A stretch of DNA of 64,000 nucleotides from Haemophilus parainfluenzae. GTDB taxonomy: Bacteria > Pseudomonadota > Gammaproteobacteria > Enterobacterales > Pasteurellaceae. The DNA lies in assembly GCF_003252725.1 (NCBI RefSeq), contig NZ_QEPO01000001.1, positions 372,001 through 436,000 on the forward strand. The letters are read 5' to 3'. How positions within the stretch are numbered: position 1 is the stretch's first letter; every line of letters begins with the position of its first letter. A program made the position numbers and the translations under genes. Shown one piece after another: positions 9,297 through 21,383 of the stretch. Under the pieces are notes generated by a model. That model made no database searches. It worked only from the letters and a program-made list of their open reading frames with translations, and had not been told where the DNA came from.

Positions 9297-10667
9297 ATGA
9301 TTAAACTAACTACCCAACAGCTTGCTAAAATTTTAAATGCTAATCTTATTGGAGATGAGCAGGCCGTTGTTGAAAATATCAATACGGATACGCGTAAATC
9401 GGTATCCAACTCACTTTTCTTTGCATTAAAAGGTGAGCATTTTGATGCACATCAATACTTAGATAAAGCCGTTGAGCAAGGTGCGAAAGCCTTAGTTGTG
9501 CAACAAGCCAACACTGAAATTGCAACGCCACAATTAGTTGTTGCAGATACGCGCTTAGCCCTTGGTCAATTAGCAAAATGGTTACGTGAAAAAATTAATC
9601 CTCGTACTGTGGCGATGACAGGCTCTTCAGGTAAAACCACAGTGAAAGAGATGACAGCATCCATTCTGCAACAAACAGCAGGTAATCCTGAGGCCGTGTT
9701 ATTCACAAATGGTAATTTCAACAACGATATTGGCGTACCATTAACGTTATTACGCTTAACCGAACAACATAAATTTGCTGTTATTGAATTAGGTGCTAAT
9801 CATCAAGGTGAAATTGATTACACTACGCATCTTGCTCAGCCTGAAGCCGCATTAGTGAATAATGTAGCAGCAGCACATTTAGAAGGTTTTGGTTCAATTG
9901 AAGGTGTTGCACGTGCGAAAGGTGAAATCTATCGTGGTTTAACCCCAAATGGTGTAGCCATTATTAACAGTGAACATAATTATATTGAATTGTGGCAAAA
10001 AGAAATTAGTTCGCATGCTATTCAATATTTTAATGGTGGCGATTACAAAGCTGAAAATGTAAAACATTCACCTAATGGATCAACATTTACGTTAGTTTCG
10101 CCAAAAGGTAGCATTGAAATTAATTTACCTTATTTAGGTGAGCATAATGTTAAAAATGCGTTGGCGGCGACCGCACTTGCCATGAATGTGGGCGCAAGTC
10201 TCGCTGATGTAAAAGTAGGTCTTGAACATCGTTCTCAAGTTAAAGGAAGATTATTCCCGATTCAAGTAAATGAAAATCTCCTTTTATTAGATGATACTTA
10301 CAATGCGAATGTCGATTCTTTACAAGCGGCGATTGATGTTTTAAAAGGTTATGATGCTTTCCGCATTCTACTCGTGGGCGATATGAAAGAATTAGGCGAG
10401 GATAGTCTAAAATGTCATCAACAAGTGGGCGAACATGCAAAACAAGCGAAATTAGATTTAGTGCTTTCTTACGGAACGGAAAGTGCGGTCATTTCTGAAG
10501 CTGTTTTGGGAAAACATTTTACAGATAAAGCTGAATTGACAGCTTATGCGTTAGATATTATTAAACAGAAATTACAAGAAAACCAAAAAGTCGTCGTATT
10601 AGCGAAAGGCTCGCGCTCAATGAAAATGGAAGAGACGATTTATTCATTAAAGGATAGCTTATGTTAG
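9297..10667 (+). CDS. murF: UDP-MurNAc-tripeptide:D-Ala-D-Ala ligase MurF
   Basis: Adds the D-Ala-D-Ala dipeptide to make the UDP-MurNAc-pentapeptide; 456 residues. The Mur-ligase P-loop [11 protein letters not shown] is at about 108-118, followed by [17 protein letters not shown] and [11 protein letters not shown], typical of MurF. The C-terminal domain has [13 protein letters not shown]. Its last seven bases overlap the start of mraY, so the two are translationally coupled. Two uptake signals lie within the gene. Confidence 0.95.
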   Translation: MIKLTTQQLAKILNANLIGDEQAVVENINTDTRKSVSNSLFFALKGEHFDAHQYLDKAVEQGAKALVVQQANTEIATPQLVVADTRLALGQLAKWLREKINPRTVAMTGSSGKTTVKEMTASILQQTAGNPEAVLFTNGNFNNDIGVPLTLLRLTEQHKFAVIELGANHQGEIDYTTHLAQPEAALVNNVAAAHLEGFGSIEGVARAKGEIYRGLTPNGVAIINSEHNYIELWQKEISSHAIQYFNGGDYKAENVKHSPNGSTFTLVSPKGSIEINLPYLGEHNVKNALAATALAMNVGASLADVKVGLEHRSQVKGRLFPIQVNENLLLLDDTYNANVDSLQAAIDVLKGYDAFRILLVGDMKELGEDSLKCHQQVGEHAKQAKLDLVLSYGTESAVISEAVLGKHFTDKAELTAYALDIIKQKLQENQKVVVLAKGSRSMKMEETIYSLKDSLC

Positions 10668-11743
10668 TTTGGCTTGCTGAATATTTAGTTCGCTATGAAA
10701 CGGCATTCAATGCCATTTCCTATATTACCGTACGTGCGATTTTGGCATTATTGACCGCACTTTTCATTTCTTTATGGATTGGTCCGAAAGTGATCAAACG
10801 CCTTCAAATTTTAAAATTTGGCCAAGAAGTGCGTAATGATGGTCCTGAAAGTCACTTTGCGAAAAAAGGCACCCCAACTATGGGCGGTGTGATGATTTTA
10901 TTCTCCATCGGTGTGAGTACGTTATTATGGGCTAACTTAATGAATCCTTATGTTTGGATTTGCTTATTTGTGTTGTTTGGCTACGGTGCAATTGGCTTTG
11001 TGGATGATTTCCGTAAAATTACACGTAAAAATACCGATGGTTTAATTGCGCGTTGGAAATATTTCTGGATGTCAGTAGTCGCATTAGTGGCAATCATTTG
11101 GTTGTATTGGTTAGGTCATGATACCGATGCAACCCGTTTAGTGATTCCATTCTTCAAAGATATCATGCCGCAATTAGGTTTATTCTATATCGTGTTGTCT
11201 TACTTTGTGATTGTAGGCACTGGTAATGCGGTAAACTTAACCGACGGTTTAGATGGTCTTGCCATTATGCCAACAGCTTTAGTAGCTGGTGCATTTGCTT
11301 TGATTGCATGGGCGACCGGTAACGTTAATTTTGCAGAATACTTACATATTCCTTATATCAAATATAGTTCTGAAGTGGTGGTGTTCTGTACCGCAATCGT
11401 AGGCGCGAGCTTAGGTTTCTTATGGTTTAATACTTACCCAGCTCAGGTCTTTATGGGGGATGTAGGTTCTCTAGCACTTGGTGGAGCACTCGGTGTTGTT
11501 GCCATCCTTGTTCGTCAAGAATTCTTATTAGTGATTATGGGTGGTGTATTTGTTGTTGAAGCCTTGTCTGTGATTTTGCAAGTGGGTTCTTACAAATTAA
11601 GAAAACAACGTATTTTTAGAATGGCACCAATTCATCACCACTTTGAATTAAAAGGTTGGCCAGAACCAAGAGTGATTATTCGGTTTTGGATTATCTCCTT
11701 AATGTTGGTGTTGATGGGGCTTGTAACGCTCAAACTAAGATAA
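10661..11743 (+). CDS. mraY: Phospho-MurNAc-pentapeptide translocase MraY
   Basis: Polytopic inner-membrane enzyme transferring phospho-MurNAc-pentapeptide to undecaprenyl phosphate to form lipid I; 360 residues with about ten membrane segments. Family motifs are visible: GTPTMGG (about 69-75), [18 protein letters not shown] (about 193-202), [12 protein letters not shown] and the HHHFELKGW histidine cluster near the C-terminus. The ATG lies inside the murF 3' end. A 62-bp gap with a GC-rich dyad separates it from murD. Confidence 0.96.
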   Translation: MLVWLAEYLVRYETAFNAISYITVRAILALLTALFISLWIGPKVIKRLQILKFGQEVRNDGPESHFAKKGTPTMGGVMILFSIGVSTLLWANLMNPYVWICLFVLFGYGAIGFVDDFRKITRKNTDGLIARWKYFWMSVVALVAIIWLYWLGHDTDATRLVIPFFKDIMPQLGLFYIVLSYFVIVGTGNAVNLTDGLDGLAIMPTALVAGAFALIAWATGNVNFAEYLHIPYIKYSSEVVVFCTAIVGASLGFLWFNTYPAQVFMGDVGSLALGGALGVVAILVRQEFLLVIMGGVFVVEALSVILQVGSYKLRKQRIFRMAPIHHHFELKGWPEPRVIIRFWIISLMLVLMGLVTLKLR

Positions 11744-11750
11744 TTTTTGT

Positions 11751-11771
11751 AGGGTGCACTTGTTGCACCCT
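11751..11771. repeat. Hairpin in the mraY-murD gap
   Basis: AGGGTGCA (11751-11758) pairs with TGCACCCT (11764-11771). There is no T-run after it, so it is not a terminator. It may be an mRNA stabiliser/processing site or a small dispersed repeat inside an otherwise tightly packed operon. Confidence 0.5.
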
Positions 11772-11805
11772 GCGTGATCCCAGAATACGAGAGAAGAAAA
11801 ACAAC

Positions 11806-13119
11806 ATGACAACTCTATATCAAAATAAAACTATCACCATCATAGGCCTCGGAAAAACAGGTCTTTCTTGCGTTGAATATCTTCAATCTCAACAAGCGAA
11901 TATTCGTGTAATTGATACTCGCCAACATCCAGCAGGCGCAGAGCAATTACCTAAAAATGTTCCTTTACACACGGGTAGTCTAAATCAACAATGGTTACTT
12001 GAAAGCGATATTATTGTCATTAGCCCGGGACTCGCGGTAAAAACACCTGAAATTCAGACCGCACTTTCAGCGGGCGTAGAAGTGATTGGAGATATTGAAT
12101 TATTCTGCCGAGCCGCCACCAAACCAATTGTAGGAATTACTGGTTCTAACGGTAAAAGCACCGTGACAACATTGGTCTATGAAATGGCAAAAGCGGCGGG
12201 AATAAAAGTAGGAATGGGTGGAAACATTGGCATTCCGGCGTTGTCATTATTAAATGAAGATTGCGATCTTTATATATTAGAACTTTCCAGTTTCCAACTT
12301 GAAACGACTTATAGTTTGAAAGCGGCTGCAGCGACTGTACTTAATGTGACTGAAGATCACATGGATCGCTATGTGGATTTAGAAGATTATCGCCAAGCCA
12401 AATTACGCATTTACCACAATGCAGAAACAGCAGTAGTGAATTTAGAAGATAAACTCACTTTTGGCGAAGGTGAAAATCAAGCTAAGAAGGTGGTGTCTTT
12501 TGCTGAAAATCAAGCAGATTACTGGTTGAAAACCGAAAACGGCAAACAGTACTTAATGGCGAAAGAGGAAGTCATTTTACCTTGTGATGAAGCAACCTTG
12601 GTTGGCCGTCATAATTACATGAATATTTTAGCGGCGACAGCGTTAGCGCAAGCAGTAGGTATAAATTTAGAGGCAATTCGTACCGCACTTCGTCAATTTA
12701 AAGGCTTAGATCATCGTTTCCAATTAGCCCATCAAGCGAATGGCATTCGTTGGATTAATGATTCTAAAGCCACCAATGTAGGTAGCACCGTTGCAGCATT
12801 GGCAGGATTATATGTTGAGGGAACGTTACACCTTTTATTAGGTGGTGATGGTAAAGGTGCGGATTTTTCTGAACTCGCTGATTTAATCAACCAACCTCAT
12901 ATTTCAACGTATTGCTTTGGCCGTGATGGCAAACAACTTGCGGCACTTTCAAGTCAAAGCCATTTGTTTGAAACCATGGAGCAAGCCATTTCATTTTTAC
13001 GTCCACATTTAAAATCAGGTGATATGGTGTTATTATCTCCTGCTTGTGCAAGTTTGGATCAATTTGCCTCTTTTGAAAAACGTGGCGAAGAGTTTACTCG
13101 TTTAGCAAAATTAGCTTAA
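11806..13119 (+). CDS. murD: UDP-MurNAc-L-Ala:D-glutamate ligase MurD
   Basis: Adds D-glutamate to UDP-MurNAc-L-Ala. The frame is open upstream into mraY, but the ATG at 11806 gives 437 residues, the normal length, and places the Rossmann motif [13 protein letters not shown] at residues 15-27. The Mur-ligase P-loop [11 protein letters not shown] follows near 112-122. [13 protein letters not shown] and NDSKATN mark the central and C-terminal domains. A 62-bp gap with a hairpin precedes it; ftsW starts 15 bases downstream. Two uptake signals are in the gene. Confidence 0.94.
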   Translation: MTTLYQNKTITIIGLGKTGLSCVEYLQSQQANIRVIDTRQHPAGAEQLPKNVPLHTGSLNQQWLLESDIIVISPGLAVKTPEIQTALSAGVEVIGDIELFCRAATKPIVGITGSNGKSTVTTLVYEMAKAAGIKVGMGGNIGIPALSLLNEDCDLYILELSSFQLETTYSLKAAAATVLNVTEDHMDRYVDLEDYRQAKLRIYHNAETAVVNLEDKLTFGEGENQAKKVVSFAENQADYWLKTENGKQYLMAKEEVILPCDEATLVGRHNYMNILAATALAQAVGINLEAIRTALRQFKGLDHRFQLAHQANGIRWINDSKATNVGSTVAALAGLYVEGTLHLLLGGDGKGADFSELADLINQPHISTYCFGRDGKQLAALSSQSHLFETMEQAISFLRPHLKSGDMVLLSPACASLDQFASFEKRGEEFTRLAKLA

Positions 13120-13134
13120 AGAATTAGGGTAGTA

Positions 13135-14319
13135 ATGGAATTTATCAATAAAATTAAACAAAATTATGAACAATGGGCGAGAGTGACGCCGCAAGGGTTG
13201 CTCTATGATCGCGCATTGTTTTGGCTTTTTGTCGTGCTATTACTGATTGGTTTGGTGGCAGTAACTTCTGCTTCAATGCCTTACAGTGCACGCGTATTTA
13301 ATGATACCTTCTATTTTGCTAAACGTGATGCTGTTTATGTTTTACTTTCTTTAGCGACTTGTTATTTAACCCTCCAAATTTCTTCTTCTCAATGGGAAAA
13401 GTGGTACGCTAAAATTTTCTTATTAGCCATTGTCTTATTAATACTGGTTCTCGGTATCGGTACTTCTGTTAATGGTGCTAAACGTTGGATTTCTTTGGGA
13501 ATTTTAAATTTCCAGCCTGCGGAATTTGCCAAGCTAGCGCTAACCTGTTTCCTAGCAAGCTATTTTACGCGTCGTTATGATGAAGTGCGTGGTAAAAAAT
13601 TTAGTGCAGCTAAGCCTTTTATTGTGATGGGCGTATTAGGTGTATTCTTACTCGCTCAACCTGATTTAGGGAGTACCGTGGTACTATTTGTAATCACTTT
13701 TGGTATGCTTTTTATTGTCGGTGCGAATTTTTGGCAATTTATTTTGCTAATTGGTACAGGCATACTCCTCTTTGTATGGCTGGTTCTCTCTGCCTCTTAT
13801 CGTTTAAAACGTTTTACCGGTTTCTTAGAGCCGTTTAAAGATCCTTATGGAACAGGATTCCAGCTAACTAACTCTTTAATGGCCTTTGGTCGTGGTGAAA
13901 TTAGTGGGGAAGGGCTGGGTAACTCCATTCAAAAACTTGATTATCTTCCTGAAGCACATACAGACTTTATCATGGCAATTATTGGTGAAGAATTCGGTTT
14001 TATTGGTATTTTTGTTGTTGTCATTCTTTTAGGTTTATTGATTTTCCGCGCGATGAAAATTGGACGTGAATCTCTCATGTTAGAACAGCGTTTCCGTGGC
14101 TTTTTTGCTTTAGGTATTAGTTTCTGGATTTTCTTCCAAGGTTTCGTCAATCTGGGCATGGCCTTAGGGATGTTACCGACAAAAGGTTTAACTTTCCCAT
14201 TAGTGAGTTACGGTGGTTCAAGTATCATTATTATGTCGGCAACCGTAGGAATTTTATTGCGTATTGACCATGAAAATAGATTACAACGTGGTGGTCAAGC
14301 ACGTCTGAGAGATGATTAG
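13135..14319 (+). CDS. ftsW: Septal peptidoglycan polymerase FtsW (SEDS family)
   Basis: Ten-helix SEDS glycosyltransferase that polymerises septal glycan in complex with FtsI; 394 residues. Conserved stretches seen are [21 protein letters not shown] (about 106-126), the catalytic-loop region [17 protein letters not shown], the [18 protein letters not shown] block and [10 protein letters not shown]-like [10 protein letters not shown] near the C-terminus. It lies between murD and murG as in all canonical dcw clusters. Confidence 0.95.
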   Translation: MEFINKIKQNYEQWARVTPQGLLYDRALFWLFVVLLLIGLVAVTSASMPYSARVFNDTFYFAKRDAVYVLLSLATCYLTLQISSSQWEKWYAKIFLLAIVLLILVLGIGTSVNGAKRWISLGILNFQPAEFAKLALTCFLASYFTRRYDEVRGKKFSAAKPFIVMGVLGVFLLAQPDLGSTVVLFVITFGMLFIVGANFWQFILLIGTGILLFVWLVLSASYRLKRFTGFLEPFKDPYGTGFQLTNSLMAFGRGEISGEGLGNSIQKLDYLPEAHTDFIMAIIGEEFGFIGIFVVVILLGLLIFRAMKIGRESLMLEQRFRGFFALGISFWIFFQGFVNLGMALGMLPTKGLTFPLVSYGGSSIIIMSATVGILLRIDHENRLQRGGQARLRDD

Positions 14320-14327
14320 GGATATTT

Positions 14328-15380
14328 ATGAGTAAAAAATTATTAGTTATGGCCGGTGGTACGGGTGGACATGTTTTCCCCGCCATCGCTGTTGCTCAAA
14401 CCTTACAAAAAGAAGGTTGGGAAATTTGCTGGTTAGGTACAAAAGATCGCATGGAAGCACAGCTTGTACCAAAACATGGCATTCCTATTCGTTTTATTCA
14501 AATTTCAGGGTTGCGTGGTAAAGGGATTAAAACTTTACTAGGTGCGCCTTTTGCTATTTTAAGAGCCGTGTTACAAGCTCGTAAAATTATTCAAGAATAT
14601 CAACCTAATGCGGTATTAGGTATGGGCGGTTATGTGTCCGGCCCAGGTGGTATTGCTGCAAAACTTTGCGGTGTGCCAGTTATTTTACATGAACAAAATG
14701 CCGTAGCAGGCTTAACCAATGAATGGTTGGCAAAAATCGCAACCCGAGTTTTACAAGCTTTTCCAACTGCATTCAAAGATGCCGAAGTGGTAGGAAATCC
14801 AGTTCGCCAAGATTTATTTGAAATGCCATCACCACAAGCGCGTTTTTCAGAAAGAAGCGGAAAATTGAGAGTACTTGTCGTGGGTGGAAGCCAAGGGGCT
14901 CGTGTACTCAATCAAACGATTCCGCAAGTAGTAGCGCGTTTGGCAGATAAACTAGAAGTGCGTCATCAAGTGGGTAAAGGTTCTGTTGAAAATGTGACCG
15001 CACTTTATGGTGAACGTGCAGATTCGGTCAAAATTACAGAATTTATTGATGATATGGCAGAAGCCTACGCTTGGGCGGATGTGGTGATTTGTCGTTCTGG
15101 TGCTTTAACAGTATGTGAATTAGCAGCAGTGGGGACACCAGCAATTTTTGTACCATTCCAGCATAAAGATCAACAACAATATTTAAATGCGAAATTTCTT
15201 GCTGATGTAGGCGCAGCTAAAATTGTTCAGCAGAATGAATTAAATGCGGATGTGTTGGTTGATTTCTTAGAAAAAATAGATCGTGAAACCTTGTTAGCGA
15301 TGGCGATTAAGGCAAAAGAAATGTCGGCCCCATTGGCAGCTAAACGTGTAGCTGATGTCATCGTAGAGAACGCGAAATAA
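14328..15380 (+). CDS. murG: UDP-GlcNAc:lipid I GlcNAc transferase MurG
   Basis: Membrane-associated GT-B glycosyltransferase converting lipid I to lipid II; 350 residues. The first glycine-rich loop [10 protein letters not shown] is at residues 10-19, [11 protein letters not shown] near 100 and the UDP-GlcNAc site [11 protein letters not shown] near 186 are all present, as is the donor-binding [15 protein letters not shown] / [15 protein letters not shown] region. A 72-bp gap carrying an uptake signal follows before murC. Confidence 0.95.
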   Translation: MSKKLLVMAGGTGGHVFPAIAVAQTLQKEGWEICWLGTKDRMEAQLVPKHGIPIRFIQISGLRGKGIKTLLGAPFAILRAVLQARKIIQEYQPNAVLGMGGYVSGPGGIAAKLCGVPVILHEQNAVAGLTNEWLAKIATRVLQAFPTAFKDAEVVGNPVRQDLFEMPSPQARFSERSGKLRVLVVGGSQGARVLNQTIPQVVARLADKLEVRHQVGKGSVENVTALYGERADSVKITEFIDDMAEAYAWADVVICRSGALTVCELAAVGTPAIFVPFQHKDQQQYLNAKFLADVGAAKIVQQNELNADVLVDFLEKIDRETLLAMAIKAKEMSAPLAAKRVADVIVENAK

Positions 15381-15452
15381 GAACAGAGAAGTTGAGGGAT
15401 AGCAAATAAACCCTTAACCTAAAAGTGCGGTTAAAAATAAAGGTGAAATAAT

Positions 15453-16880
15453 ATGAAACATATTTCGGATGAAATTAGAAAGATTATTCCTGAGATGCGT
15501 CGGGTTCAACAAATTCATTTCATTGGTATCGGCGGCGCCGGTATGAGTGGGATTGCCGAAATTTTATTAAATGAAGGTTATGATATCTCTGGTTCGGATA
15601 TTGCAGATGGTGTCGTGACTCAGCGTCTTGCTCAAGCTGGCGCAAAAATTTTCATTGGTCACCAAGCGGAAAATGTGCAAGGGGCAAGTGTCGTTGTTGT
15701 ATCAAGCGCGATCCATGAAGATAATCCAGAATTAATTGCCGCTAAACAAAATCGTATTCCTGTGATTCAGCGAGCACAAATGTTGGCTGAAATTATGCGT
15801 TTCCGTCATGGTATTGCAGTAGCTGGTACCCATGGTAAAACCACAACGACAGCCATGATTTCGATGATTTATACTCAAGCGAAACTGGATCCAACTTTCG
15901 TTAATGGTGGTTTAGTTAAATCTGCCGGTAAAAACGCGCATTTAGGTGCAAGCCGTTATTTAATTGCAGAAGCAGATGAAAGTGATGCATCTTTCTTACA
16001 CTTGCAACCAATGGTTTCTGTGGTGACTAATATTGAACCGGATCATATGGATACGTATGGTGGTGATTTTGAAAAAATGAAAGCCACCTATGTGAAGTTC
16101 TTACATAACTTACCATTCTATGGTTTAGCGGTGATGTGTGCAGATGATACGGTATTAATGGAACTTGTTCCTCAAGTTGGACGCCAAGTCTTAACTTATG
16201 GTTTCAGCGAGCATGCTGACTATCGTATCAAAGATTATGAACAAACCGGTTTCCAAGGCCATTACACCGTAGTTTGCCCAAGTGGTGAACGCATCAATGT
16301 ATTATTGAATGTGCCAGGTAAACACAATGCGTTAAATGCGACGGCAGCACTTGCTGTGGCAAAAGAAGAAGGCATTGGCAATGAAGCGATTTTAGAAGCG
16401 CTTGCTGATTTCCAAGGTGCGGGCAGACGTTTCGATCAATTAGGTGAGTTTATTCGTCCAAATGGTAAAGTACGCTTAGTGGATGATTATGGTCATCACC
16501 CAACAGAAGTTGATGTAACAATCAAGGCAGCACGTGAAGGCTGGGGAGATAAACGTATTGTCATGATCTTCCAGCCTCACCGTTATTCACGTACTCGCGA
16601 TTTATTTGATGAATTCGTGCAAGTATTATCCCAAGTGGATGCATTGATTATGTTAGACGTTTACGCAGCCGGCGAAGCACCAATTGTCGGTGCGGATAGT
16701 AAAGCACTTTGTCGCTCTATTCGTAATCTAGGGAAAGTCGATCCAATTTTAGTTTCTGATACGGAACAACTTGGCGATGTGTTAGATCAAATTATTCAAG
16801 ATGGCGATTTAATTCTTGCTCAAGGCGCGGGAAGTGTAAGCAAAATTTCTCGTGGTTTAGCTGAGCGTTGGAAAGCATAA
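15453..16880 (+). CDS. murC: UDP-MurNAc:L-alanine ligase MurC
   Basis: First of the four Mur ligases, 475 residues. [18 protein letters not shown] (about 22-39) is the UDP-binding Rossmann loop and [12 protein letters not shown] (about 126-137) the ATP P-loop with the MurC-specific His. DDYGHHPTE and [12 protein letters not shown] are C-terminal signatures. The gene carries no in-frame upstream start that improves the length. An uptake signal lies in the 59-bp gap before ddlB. Confidence 0.96.
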   Translation: MKHISDEIRKIIPEMRRVQQIHFIGIGGAGMSGIAEILLNEGYDISGSDIADGVVTQRLAQAGAKIFIGHQAENVQGASVVVVSSAIHEDNPELIAAKQNRIPVIQRAQMLAEIMRFRHGIAVAGTHGKTTTTAMISMIYTQAKLDPTFVNGGLVKSAGKNAHLGASRYLIAEADESDASFLHLQPMVSVVTNIEPDHMDTYGGDFEKMKATYVKFLHNLPFYGLAVMCADDTVLMELVPQVGRQVLTYGFSEHADYRIKDYEQTGFQGHYTVVCPSGERINVLLNVPGKHNALNATAALAVAKEEGIGNEAILEALADFQGAGRRFDQLGEFIRPNGKVRLVDDYGHHPTEVDVTIKAAREGWGDKRIVMIFQPHRYSRTRDLFDEFVQVLSQVDALIMLDVYAAGEAPIVGADSKALCRSIRNLGKVDPILVSDTEQLGDVLDQIIQDGDLILAQGAGSVSKISRGLAERWKA

Positions 16881-16939
16881 ATACATCGAAAAAATAACCG
16901 CACTTTTGATGAAGAATAAAAAGAAAACAGGATAAAACA

Positions 16940-17860
16940 ATGAATTTAAAACAAGAAAAAATTGCTGTATTGTTAGGCGGTACATCTGCTGAACGTGAAG
17001 TTTCTCTTAATTCTGGCGCAGCTGTGTTAAATGCATTAGTGAGCCAAGGTTATAATGCACATGGTATCGATCCTAAAGAATATAATGTCGCGAATTTAAA
17101 AGCAGATGGTTTTGATCGTGTCTTTAACATTTTACATGGCCGCGGTGGTGAAGATGGCACCATGCAAGGTTTATTAGAACAAATCGGTTTGCCTTATACG
17201 GGTTGTGGCGTGATGGCTTCCGCGTTAACTATGGATAAAATGCGTACTAAAATGTTATGGAAAGCCTTTGGTTTACCTGTCGCTGACATGGAGATCGTGA
17301 CCAAAGAAAACGCTCACGAACTAAACCCACAAGCAGTGGTCGAAAAATTAGGTTTACCTTTGATGGTTAAGCCATCTCTTGAAGGTTCAAGTGTGGGTTT
17401 AACAAAAGTAAAAGCAGTCGAAGAATTAAAAAGTGCGGTCGATTATGCACTCAAATTTGATAACACCATTTTGATTGAAGAATGGTTGGCTGGCGATGAA
17501 TTAACGGTACCTGTTTTAGGTGGCGAAGTGTTGCCTGCTGTTCGCATTGTGCCAGAAGGTGAGTTTTATGATTACGATGCGAAATATATTTCAGATAACA
17601 CTCAGTATTTTTGTCCCGCAGGACTTTCTGCTGAACGTGAGCAAGAATTAGCGAAATTAGTTAAGCGTGCTTATGACGTCGTGGGTTGTCGTGGCTGGAG
17701 CCGCATTGATGTGATGACTGATTCACAAGGTAATTTCCGTTTAGTCGAAGTAAACACGAACCCAGGCATGACAAGTCACAGTTTATTCCCTAAATCTGCA
17801 TCAACAGTCGGTATTTCATTTGAACAACTCGTCGTGAAAATTTTGGAGTTGAGTGCGTAA
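16940..17860 (+). CDS. ddlB: D-alanine:D-alanine ligase DdlB
   Basis: ATP-grasp ligase making D-Ala-D-Ala for MurF; 306 residues as in E. coli DdlB. Visible are [14 protein letters not shown] (N-terminal site), [13 protein letters not shown], the ATP-grasp [16 protein letters not shown], and the metal/substrate loop [16 protein letters not shown]. The RBS ACAGGAT precedes the ATG. The stop TAA overlaps the ftsQ ATG by one base. Confidence 0.95.
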   Translation: MNLKQEKIAVLLGGTSAEREVSLNSGAAVLNALVSQGYNAHGIDPKEYNVANLKADGFDRVFNILHGRGGEDGTMQGLLEQIGLPYTGCGVMASALTMDKMRTKMLWKAFGLPVADMEIVTKENAHELNPQAVVEKLGLPLMVKPSLEGSSVGLTKVKAVEELKSAVDYALKFDNTILIEEWLAGDELTVPVLGGEVLPAVRIVPEGEFYDYDAKYISDNTQYFCPAGLSAEREQELAKLVKRAYDVVGCRGWSRIDVMTDSQGNFRLVEVNTNPGMTSHSLFPKSASTVGISFEQLVVKILELSA

Positions 17861-18645
17861 TGAATGTAATTAAGCGCAAAAATACACCGCCAACGCAATT
17901 TGGTCGCTCATCTAACGGAGAAAGTAAATTCCGTTTTATGTTGCAGATTAAACTTGCTTTGCTGTTACTTTGTGCGGGGCTAGGGTATTTCGTTTATTCA
18001 AACTGGCAAAATTGGCTTGAAAGCTTAGACGGTGATAGAAAAATCACTGCTTATGCATTAGTGGGTCAAAATGAATTTACCACTTATCCGGATGTGCAAG
18101 ACGTATTGCTCAAAATGGGTTCACTTAAGGGCTTCTGGGGACAGGACGTTAAGCAAATTCAAGAGCAGCTTGAAACGATTCCTTGGGTAAAAGGTGCGGT
18201 AGTTCGTAAAATTTGGCCAAATCGTTTAAGTATCTGGTTATCCGAATATCAGCCAGTCGCTATTTGGAACAAAACAGAGTTCGTCACAAAAGAGGGAACC
18301 GTTTTCCAATTGCCGATGGATAAGTTAAAAGAAAAAGCTTTACCTTATTTAGGTGGTCCGGATTATCAAAGCTTGAAAGTATTAGAGGCTTGGAATCAAA
18401 TTTTTGCTGATTTTAAAGCGAAAAATTTGGTGGTTAAAGGTGTGACAATTGATGATCGTGGTGCGTGGCAAGTTACGCTAGATAATGATATAGTATTGAA
18501 ACTTGGGCGCGGAGATTGGAAACCAAAATTAGATCGATTTGTAACGATTTATCCACAAATTGAAGTGCCTGAAGGTAAACGAATTGATTATGTAGATTTG
18601 CGCTATGCATCTGCATCAGCAGCGGTTGGATTGACAGAGAAATAA
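17860..18645 (+). CDS. ftsQ: Cell division protein FtsQ
   Basis: 261-residue bitopic divisome scaffold that recruits FtsL/FtsB. A cytoplasmic N-terminus (about 27 residues) precedes a membrane helix (IKLALLLLCAGLGYFVYSNW), a periplasmic POTRA domain (ITAYALVGQNEFTTYPDVQDVL onset at about 62) and the beta domain ending DYVDLRYASASAAVG, the stretch FtsQ uses for FtsB contact. One-base overlap with ddlB and a 28-base gap to ftsA match the standard arrangement. Confidence 0.94.
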   Translation: MNVIKRKNTPPTQFGRSSNGESKFRFMLQIKLALLLLCAGLGYFVYSNWQNWLESLDGDRKITAYALVGQNEFTTYPDVQDVLLKMGSLKGFWGQDVKQIQEQLETIPWVKGAVVRKIWPNRLSIWLSEYQPVAIWNKTEFVTKEGTVFQLPMDKLKEKALPYLGGPDYQSLKVLEAWNQIFADFKAKNLVVKGVTIDDRGAWQVTLDNDIVLKLGRGDWKPKLDRFVTIYPQIEVPEGKRIDYVDLRYASASAAVGLTEK

Positions 18646-18673
18646 AAAATAATTCATTGGGTGTAATAAGAAA

Positions 18674-19948
18674 ATGGCAAAAGAGTTGGAACCGAAAGTA
18701 ATTGTAGGTCTTGAAGTTGGTACATCAAAAGTTGTTGCTGTCGTTGGGGAAGTGCTTCCTGATGGCGTAGTAAATGTACTTGGCGTGGGTAGTTGTCCAT
18801 CAAAAGGGATTGATCGTGGCAGTATTACTGATTTAGATGCCGTTGTTAATTCTATCCAACGTGCCATTGAGGCAGCTGAATCAATGGCCGATTGCCAAAT
18901 TATGAGCGTGACTCTTGCGATTACAGGTGAACATATTCAAAGCCTGAATGAGAGCGGTTTTGTTGCTATTTCTGAAAATGAAGTGACTCAAGATGAAATT
19001 GATGATGCTTTACATACAGCGAGTTCAGTGAAATTACCTGAGGGTCTTTCTTTATTACACATCATTCCACAAGAATATGCCGTAGATAAACAAGTTAATA
19101 TTAAAAATCCATTAGGTTTACAAGGTGTTCGTTTAAAAGCAAACGTACACTTAATTGCGTGTCACCAAGACTGGCAGAATAACTTGAAAAAAGCAGTTGA
19201 GCGTTGTGGATTGCAAGTTGATAAAGTCGTGTTCTCCGGCTTTGCTGCAACACATTCTGTTTTAACTGAAGATGAAAAAGATCTTGGTGTTTGCTTAGTT
19301 GATTTCGGTGCAGGCACCATGAATATGATGGTTTATACCAATGGCTCATTGCGTTTCAGCAAGGTTATTCCTTACGCAGGAAATATTGTAACGAACGATA
19401 TTGCTCATGCATGTACCGTTTCTCGTGCAGAGGCAGAGCGCATTAAAGTGAATTATGCGAGTGCATTATATCCGGCACGTTTACATGGTGATAAGAAAAT
19501 TGAAGTAGCAAGTATTGGCGGTCGAGCGCCACGTGCTTTAACAAAAAGTGATTTATCTTTAATCACTTCAGCAAGATATATTGAACTATTAGGCGTTGTT
19601 AAGGACGAATTAGATAAGCTCAAAGAAGATTTAGAAAGCAAACATATTAAATTTGAATTAATTGCTGGTGTCGTTATTACCGGTGGTGGTGCACAAATTG
19701 AAGACTTAAAAGATTGTGCTGCGAATGTATTTGGTTGCCAAGTGCGTATTGGTAGTCCATTAAATATTACGGGTTTAACAGATTATGTAAATCGCCCACA
19801 ATATTCAACTGTAGTGGGATTATTACAATACCATCATCAAAATAGTGATAATGATCCTGTGGATAGTAACTATGGTGATGAAGCATTAGGAAAAAAATTC
19901 TGGAAAGGCCTTAAAAATATTTTCAATAAAGTGAAATCAGAATTTTGA
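18674..19948 (+). CDS. ftsA: Cell division actin-like protein FtsA
   Basis: Actin-family ATPase that tethers FtsZ to the inner membrane; 424 residues. Nucleotide-binding motifs are [15 protein letters not shown] (phosphate 1, about 11-25), [17 protein letters not shown] (phosphate 2) and [13 protein letters not shown] (adenosine). The FtsA-specific 1C subdomain lies between phosphate 1 and 2. The C-terminus [19 protein letters not shown] is an amphipathic membrane-targeting helix. An 86-bp gap, long for this cluster, precedes ftsZ and may hold an extra ftsZ promoter; I see no convincing box. Confidence 0.95.
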   Translation: MAKELEPKVIVGLEVGTSKVVAVVGEVLPDGVVNVLGVGSCPSKGIDRGSITDLDAVVNSIQRAIEAAESMADCQIMSVTLAITGEHIQSLNESGFVAISENEVTQDEIDDALHTASSVKLPEGLSLLHIIPQEYAVDKQVNIKNPLGLQGVRLKANVHLIACHQDWQNNLKKAVERCGLQVDKVVFSGFAATHSVLTEDEKDLGVCLVDFGAGTMNMMVYTNGSLRFSKVIPYAGNIVTNDIAHACTVSRAEAERIKVNYASALYPARLHGDKKIEVASIGGRAPRALTKSDLSLITSARYIELLGVVKDELDKLKEDLESKHIKFELIAGVVITGGGAQIEDLKDCAANVFGCQVRIGSPLNITGLTDYVNRPQYSTVVGLLQYHHQNSDNDPVDSNYGDEALGKKFWKGLKNIFNKVKSEF

Positions 19949-20034
19949 TCATTTTGGCTTTTTCATTTACAATAGGAAAAATTTAACTTTTATTAATGTG
20001 CTAGCAGAGTATTAGCAGTAACGGAGAACAGCAA

Positions 20035-21342
20035 ATGTTATACCCAGAGTATGGTGATTTTGAAGAGCAAACAGGTGCACTGATTAAGGTTGTCGGTGTT
20101 GGTGGAGGCGGCGGTAACGCAGTTAACCACATGGTTGCTAACATGGTGCAACAGGAATTCAATGGTAATTTCTTGGGCGAAAGTGCAATTGATAGCGAAG
20201 AACACGGTAAGATCGTATTCTATGCGGTGAATACCGATGCGCAAGCATTACGCAAAAGCCAAGTTCAACAAACTGTACAAATTGGTGGGGCAACAACAAA
20301 AGGTCTTGGAGCGGGTGCAAACCCAAACGTAGGTCGTAAAGCGGCTGAAGATGATCAAGAAGAAATCCGTAAAATGCTTGAAGGTGCAGACATGGTCTTT
20401 ATCGCAGCCGGTATGGGCGGTGGTACAGGTACTGGTGCCGCACCAATCGTCGCTAAAGTTGCGAAAGAATTAGGCATTTTAACCGTTGCTGTTGTTACTA
20501 AGCCATTTAGCTTTGAAGGCAAAAAACGTATGCAATTTGCTGAATTAGGGATTAAAGATCTTTCACAATATGTGGATTCAATGATCATCATTCCTAACCA
20601 ACAAATCCAAAAAGTTCTCCCGAAAAATGCAACGTTAATTGATGCTTTTGCTGCTGCTAATGACGTATTACGTAACTCTGTTATGGGCATCTCTGATATG
20701 ATTACGTCTCCAGGTTTAATCAACGTGGACTTTGCAGACGTAAGAACCGTTATGTCGGAAATGGGCCAAGCAATGATTGGTTTCGGTTCAGCTCAAAGTG
20801 AACCAGGTGCAGGTCGTGCAGAAGAAGCAGCGCGTCTTGCGATTAAAAATGATTTATTAGAGAAAGTCGATCTTTCTAATGCTAAAGGTATTCTTGTTAA
20901 TATTACCTCAGGCATGGATCTCGGCTTTGACGAATTTAACGTGGTGGGTGACACAGTAGGTAGCTTCGCATCAGAAGACGCGACTATCGTTGTAGGTACC
21001 AGTTTAGTCCCTGAAATGAGCAATGAAATTCGTGTAACGATCGTTGCAACAGGTTTGGGTGATGTTGTTGCGGCTGAGCCGGTAGTGATTGCTCGTCCTC
21101 AAGCAGCAGTACAACAAGCGCCAGTTCAACAACCTGTAGCACAAGAAACGATTCAGCCACAACCGCCAGTTGGTTTACATGGTTTAGATGCATTAAGACA
21201 TAATCTACAACCAGAACCAACACAGGAGCAAAATCCACAATACGGTAACTTAAATAAACCGCTTGATCCAAGCCGTTTAGAGCAATTAAGAAATAATCCT
21301 AATTTCTTTAATCCGGCATCATTTGGTCGTGATGAGAAATAA
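20035..21342 (+). CDS. ftsZ: Cell division tubulin-like GTPase FtsZ
   Basis: Forms the cytokinetic ring; 435 residues. [14 protein letters not shown] (about 22-35), the tubulin signature [10 protein letters not shown] (about 128-137) and the T7 loop [19 protein letters not shown] are intact. An insert of roughly 20 residues ([20 protein letters not shown]) separates the first helix from [11 protein letters not shown], which E. coli lacks and which I recall from H. influenzae FtsZ. A Gln/Pro-rich linker follows (about 350-410). The end [12 protein letters not shown] differs from the usual DIPAFLRKQ-like tail that binds FtsA and ZipA. The ATG is preceded by ACGGAGAA. Confidence 0.96.
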   Translation: MLYPEYGDFEEQTGALIKVVGVGGGGGNAVNHMVANMVQQEFNGNFLGESAIDSEEHGKIVFYAVNTDAQALRKSQVQQTVQIGGATTKGLGAGANPNVGRKAAEDDQEEIRKMLEGADMVFIAAGMGGGTGTGAAPIVAKVAKELGILTVAVVTKPFSFEGKKRMQFAELGIKDLSQYVDSMIIIPNQQIQKVLPKNATLIDAFAAANDVLRNSVMGISDMITSPGLINVDFADVRTVMSEMGQAMIGFGSAQSEPGAGRAEEAARLAIKNDLLEKVDLSNAKGILVNITSGMDLGFDEFNVVGDTVGSFASEDATIVVGTSLVPEMSNEIRVTIVATGLGDVVAAEPVVIARPQAAVQQAPVQQPVAQETIQPQPPVGLHGLDALRHNLQPEPTQEQNPQYGNLNKPLDPSRLEQLRNNPNFFNPASFGRDEK

Positions 21343-21383
21343 GAGTAGAAGTAATCTTGTTGTTAAGCAATAAGGTAAAAAAG

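Noticed and set aside
11656-11805. N-terminal extension of murD into mraY
   Set aside because: It has no RBS and would overlap the mraY end out of frame. ATG 11806 gives the standard MurD length and N-terminus.
13941-14159. Minus-strand open frame inside ftsW
   Set aside because: Shadow of a real gene in another frame with basic, low-complexity translation. Many similar frames over the window were discarded for the same reason.
21357-21383. Upstream start for lpxC
   Set aside because: The extra nine residues are not part of LpxC, and ATG 21384 gives the standard 305 residues.
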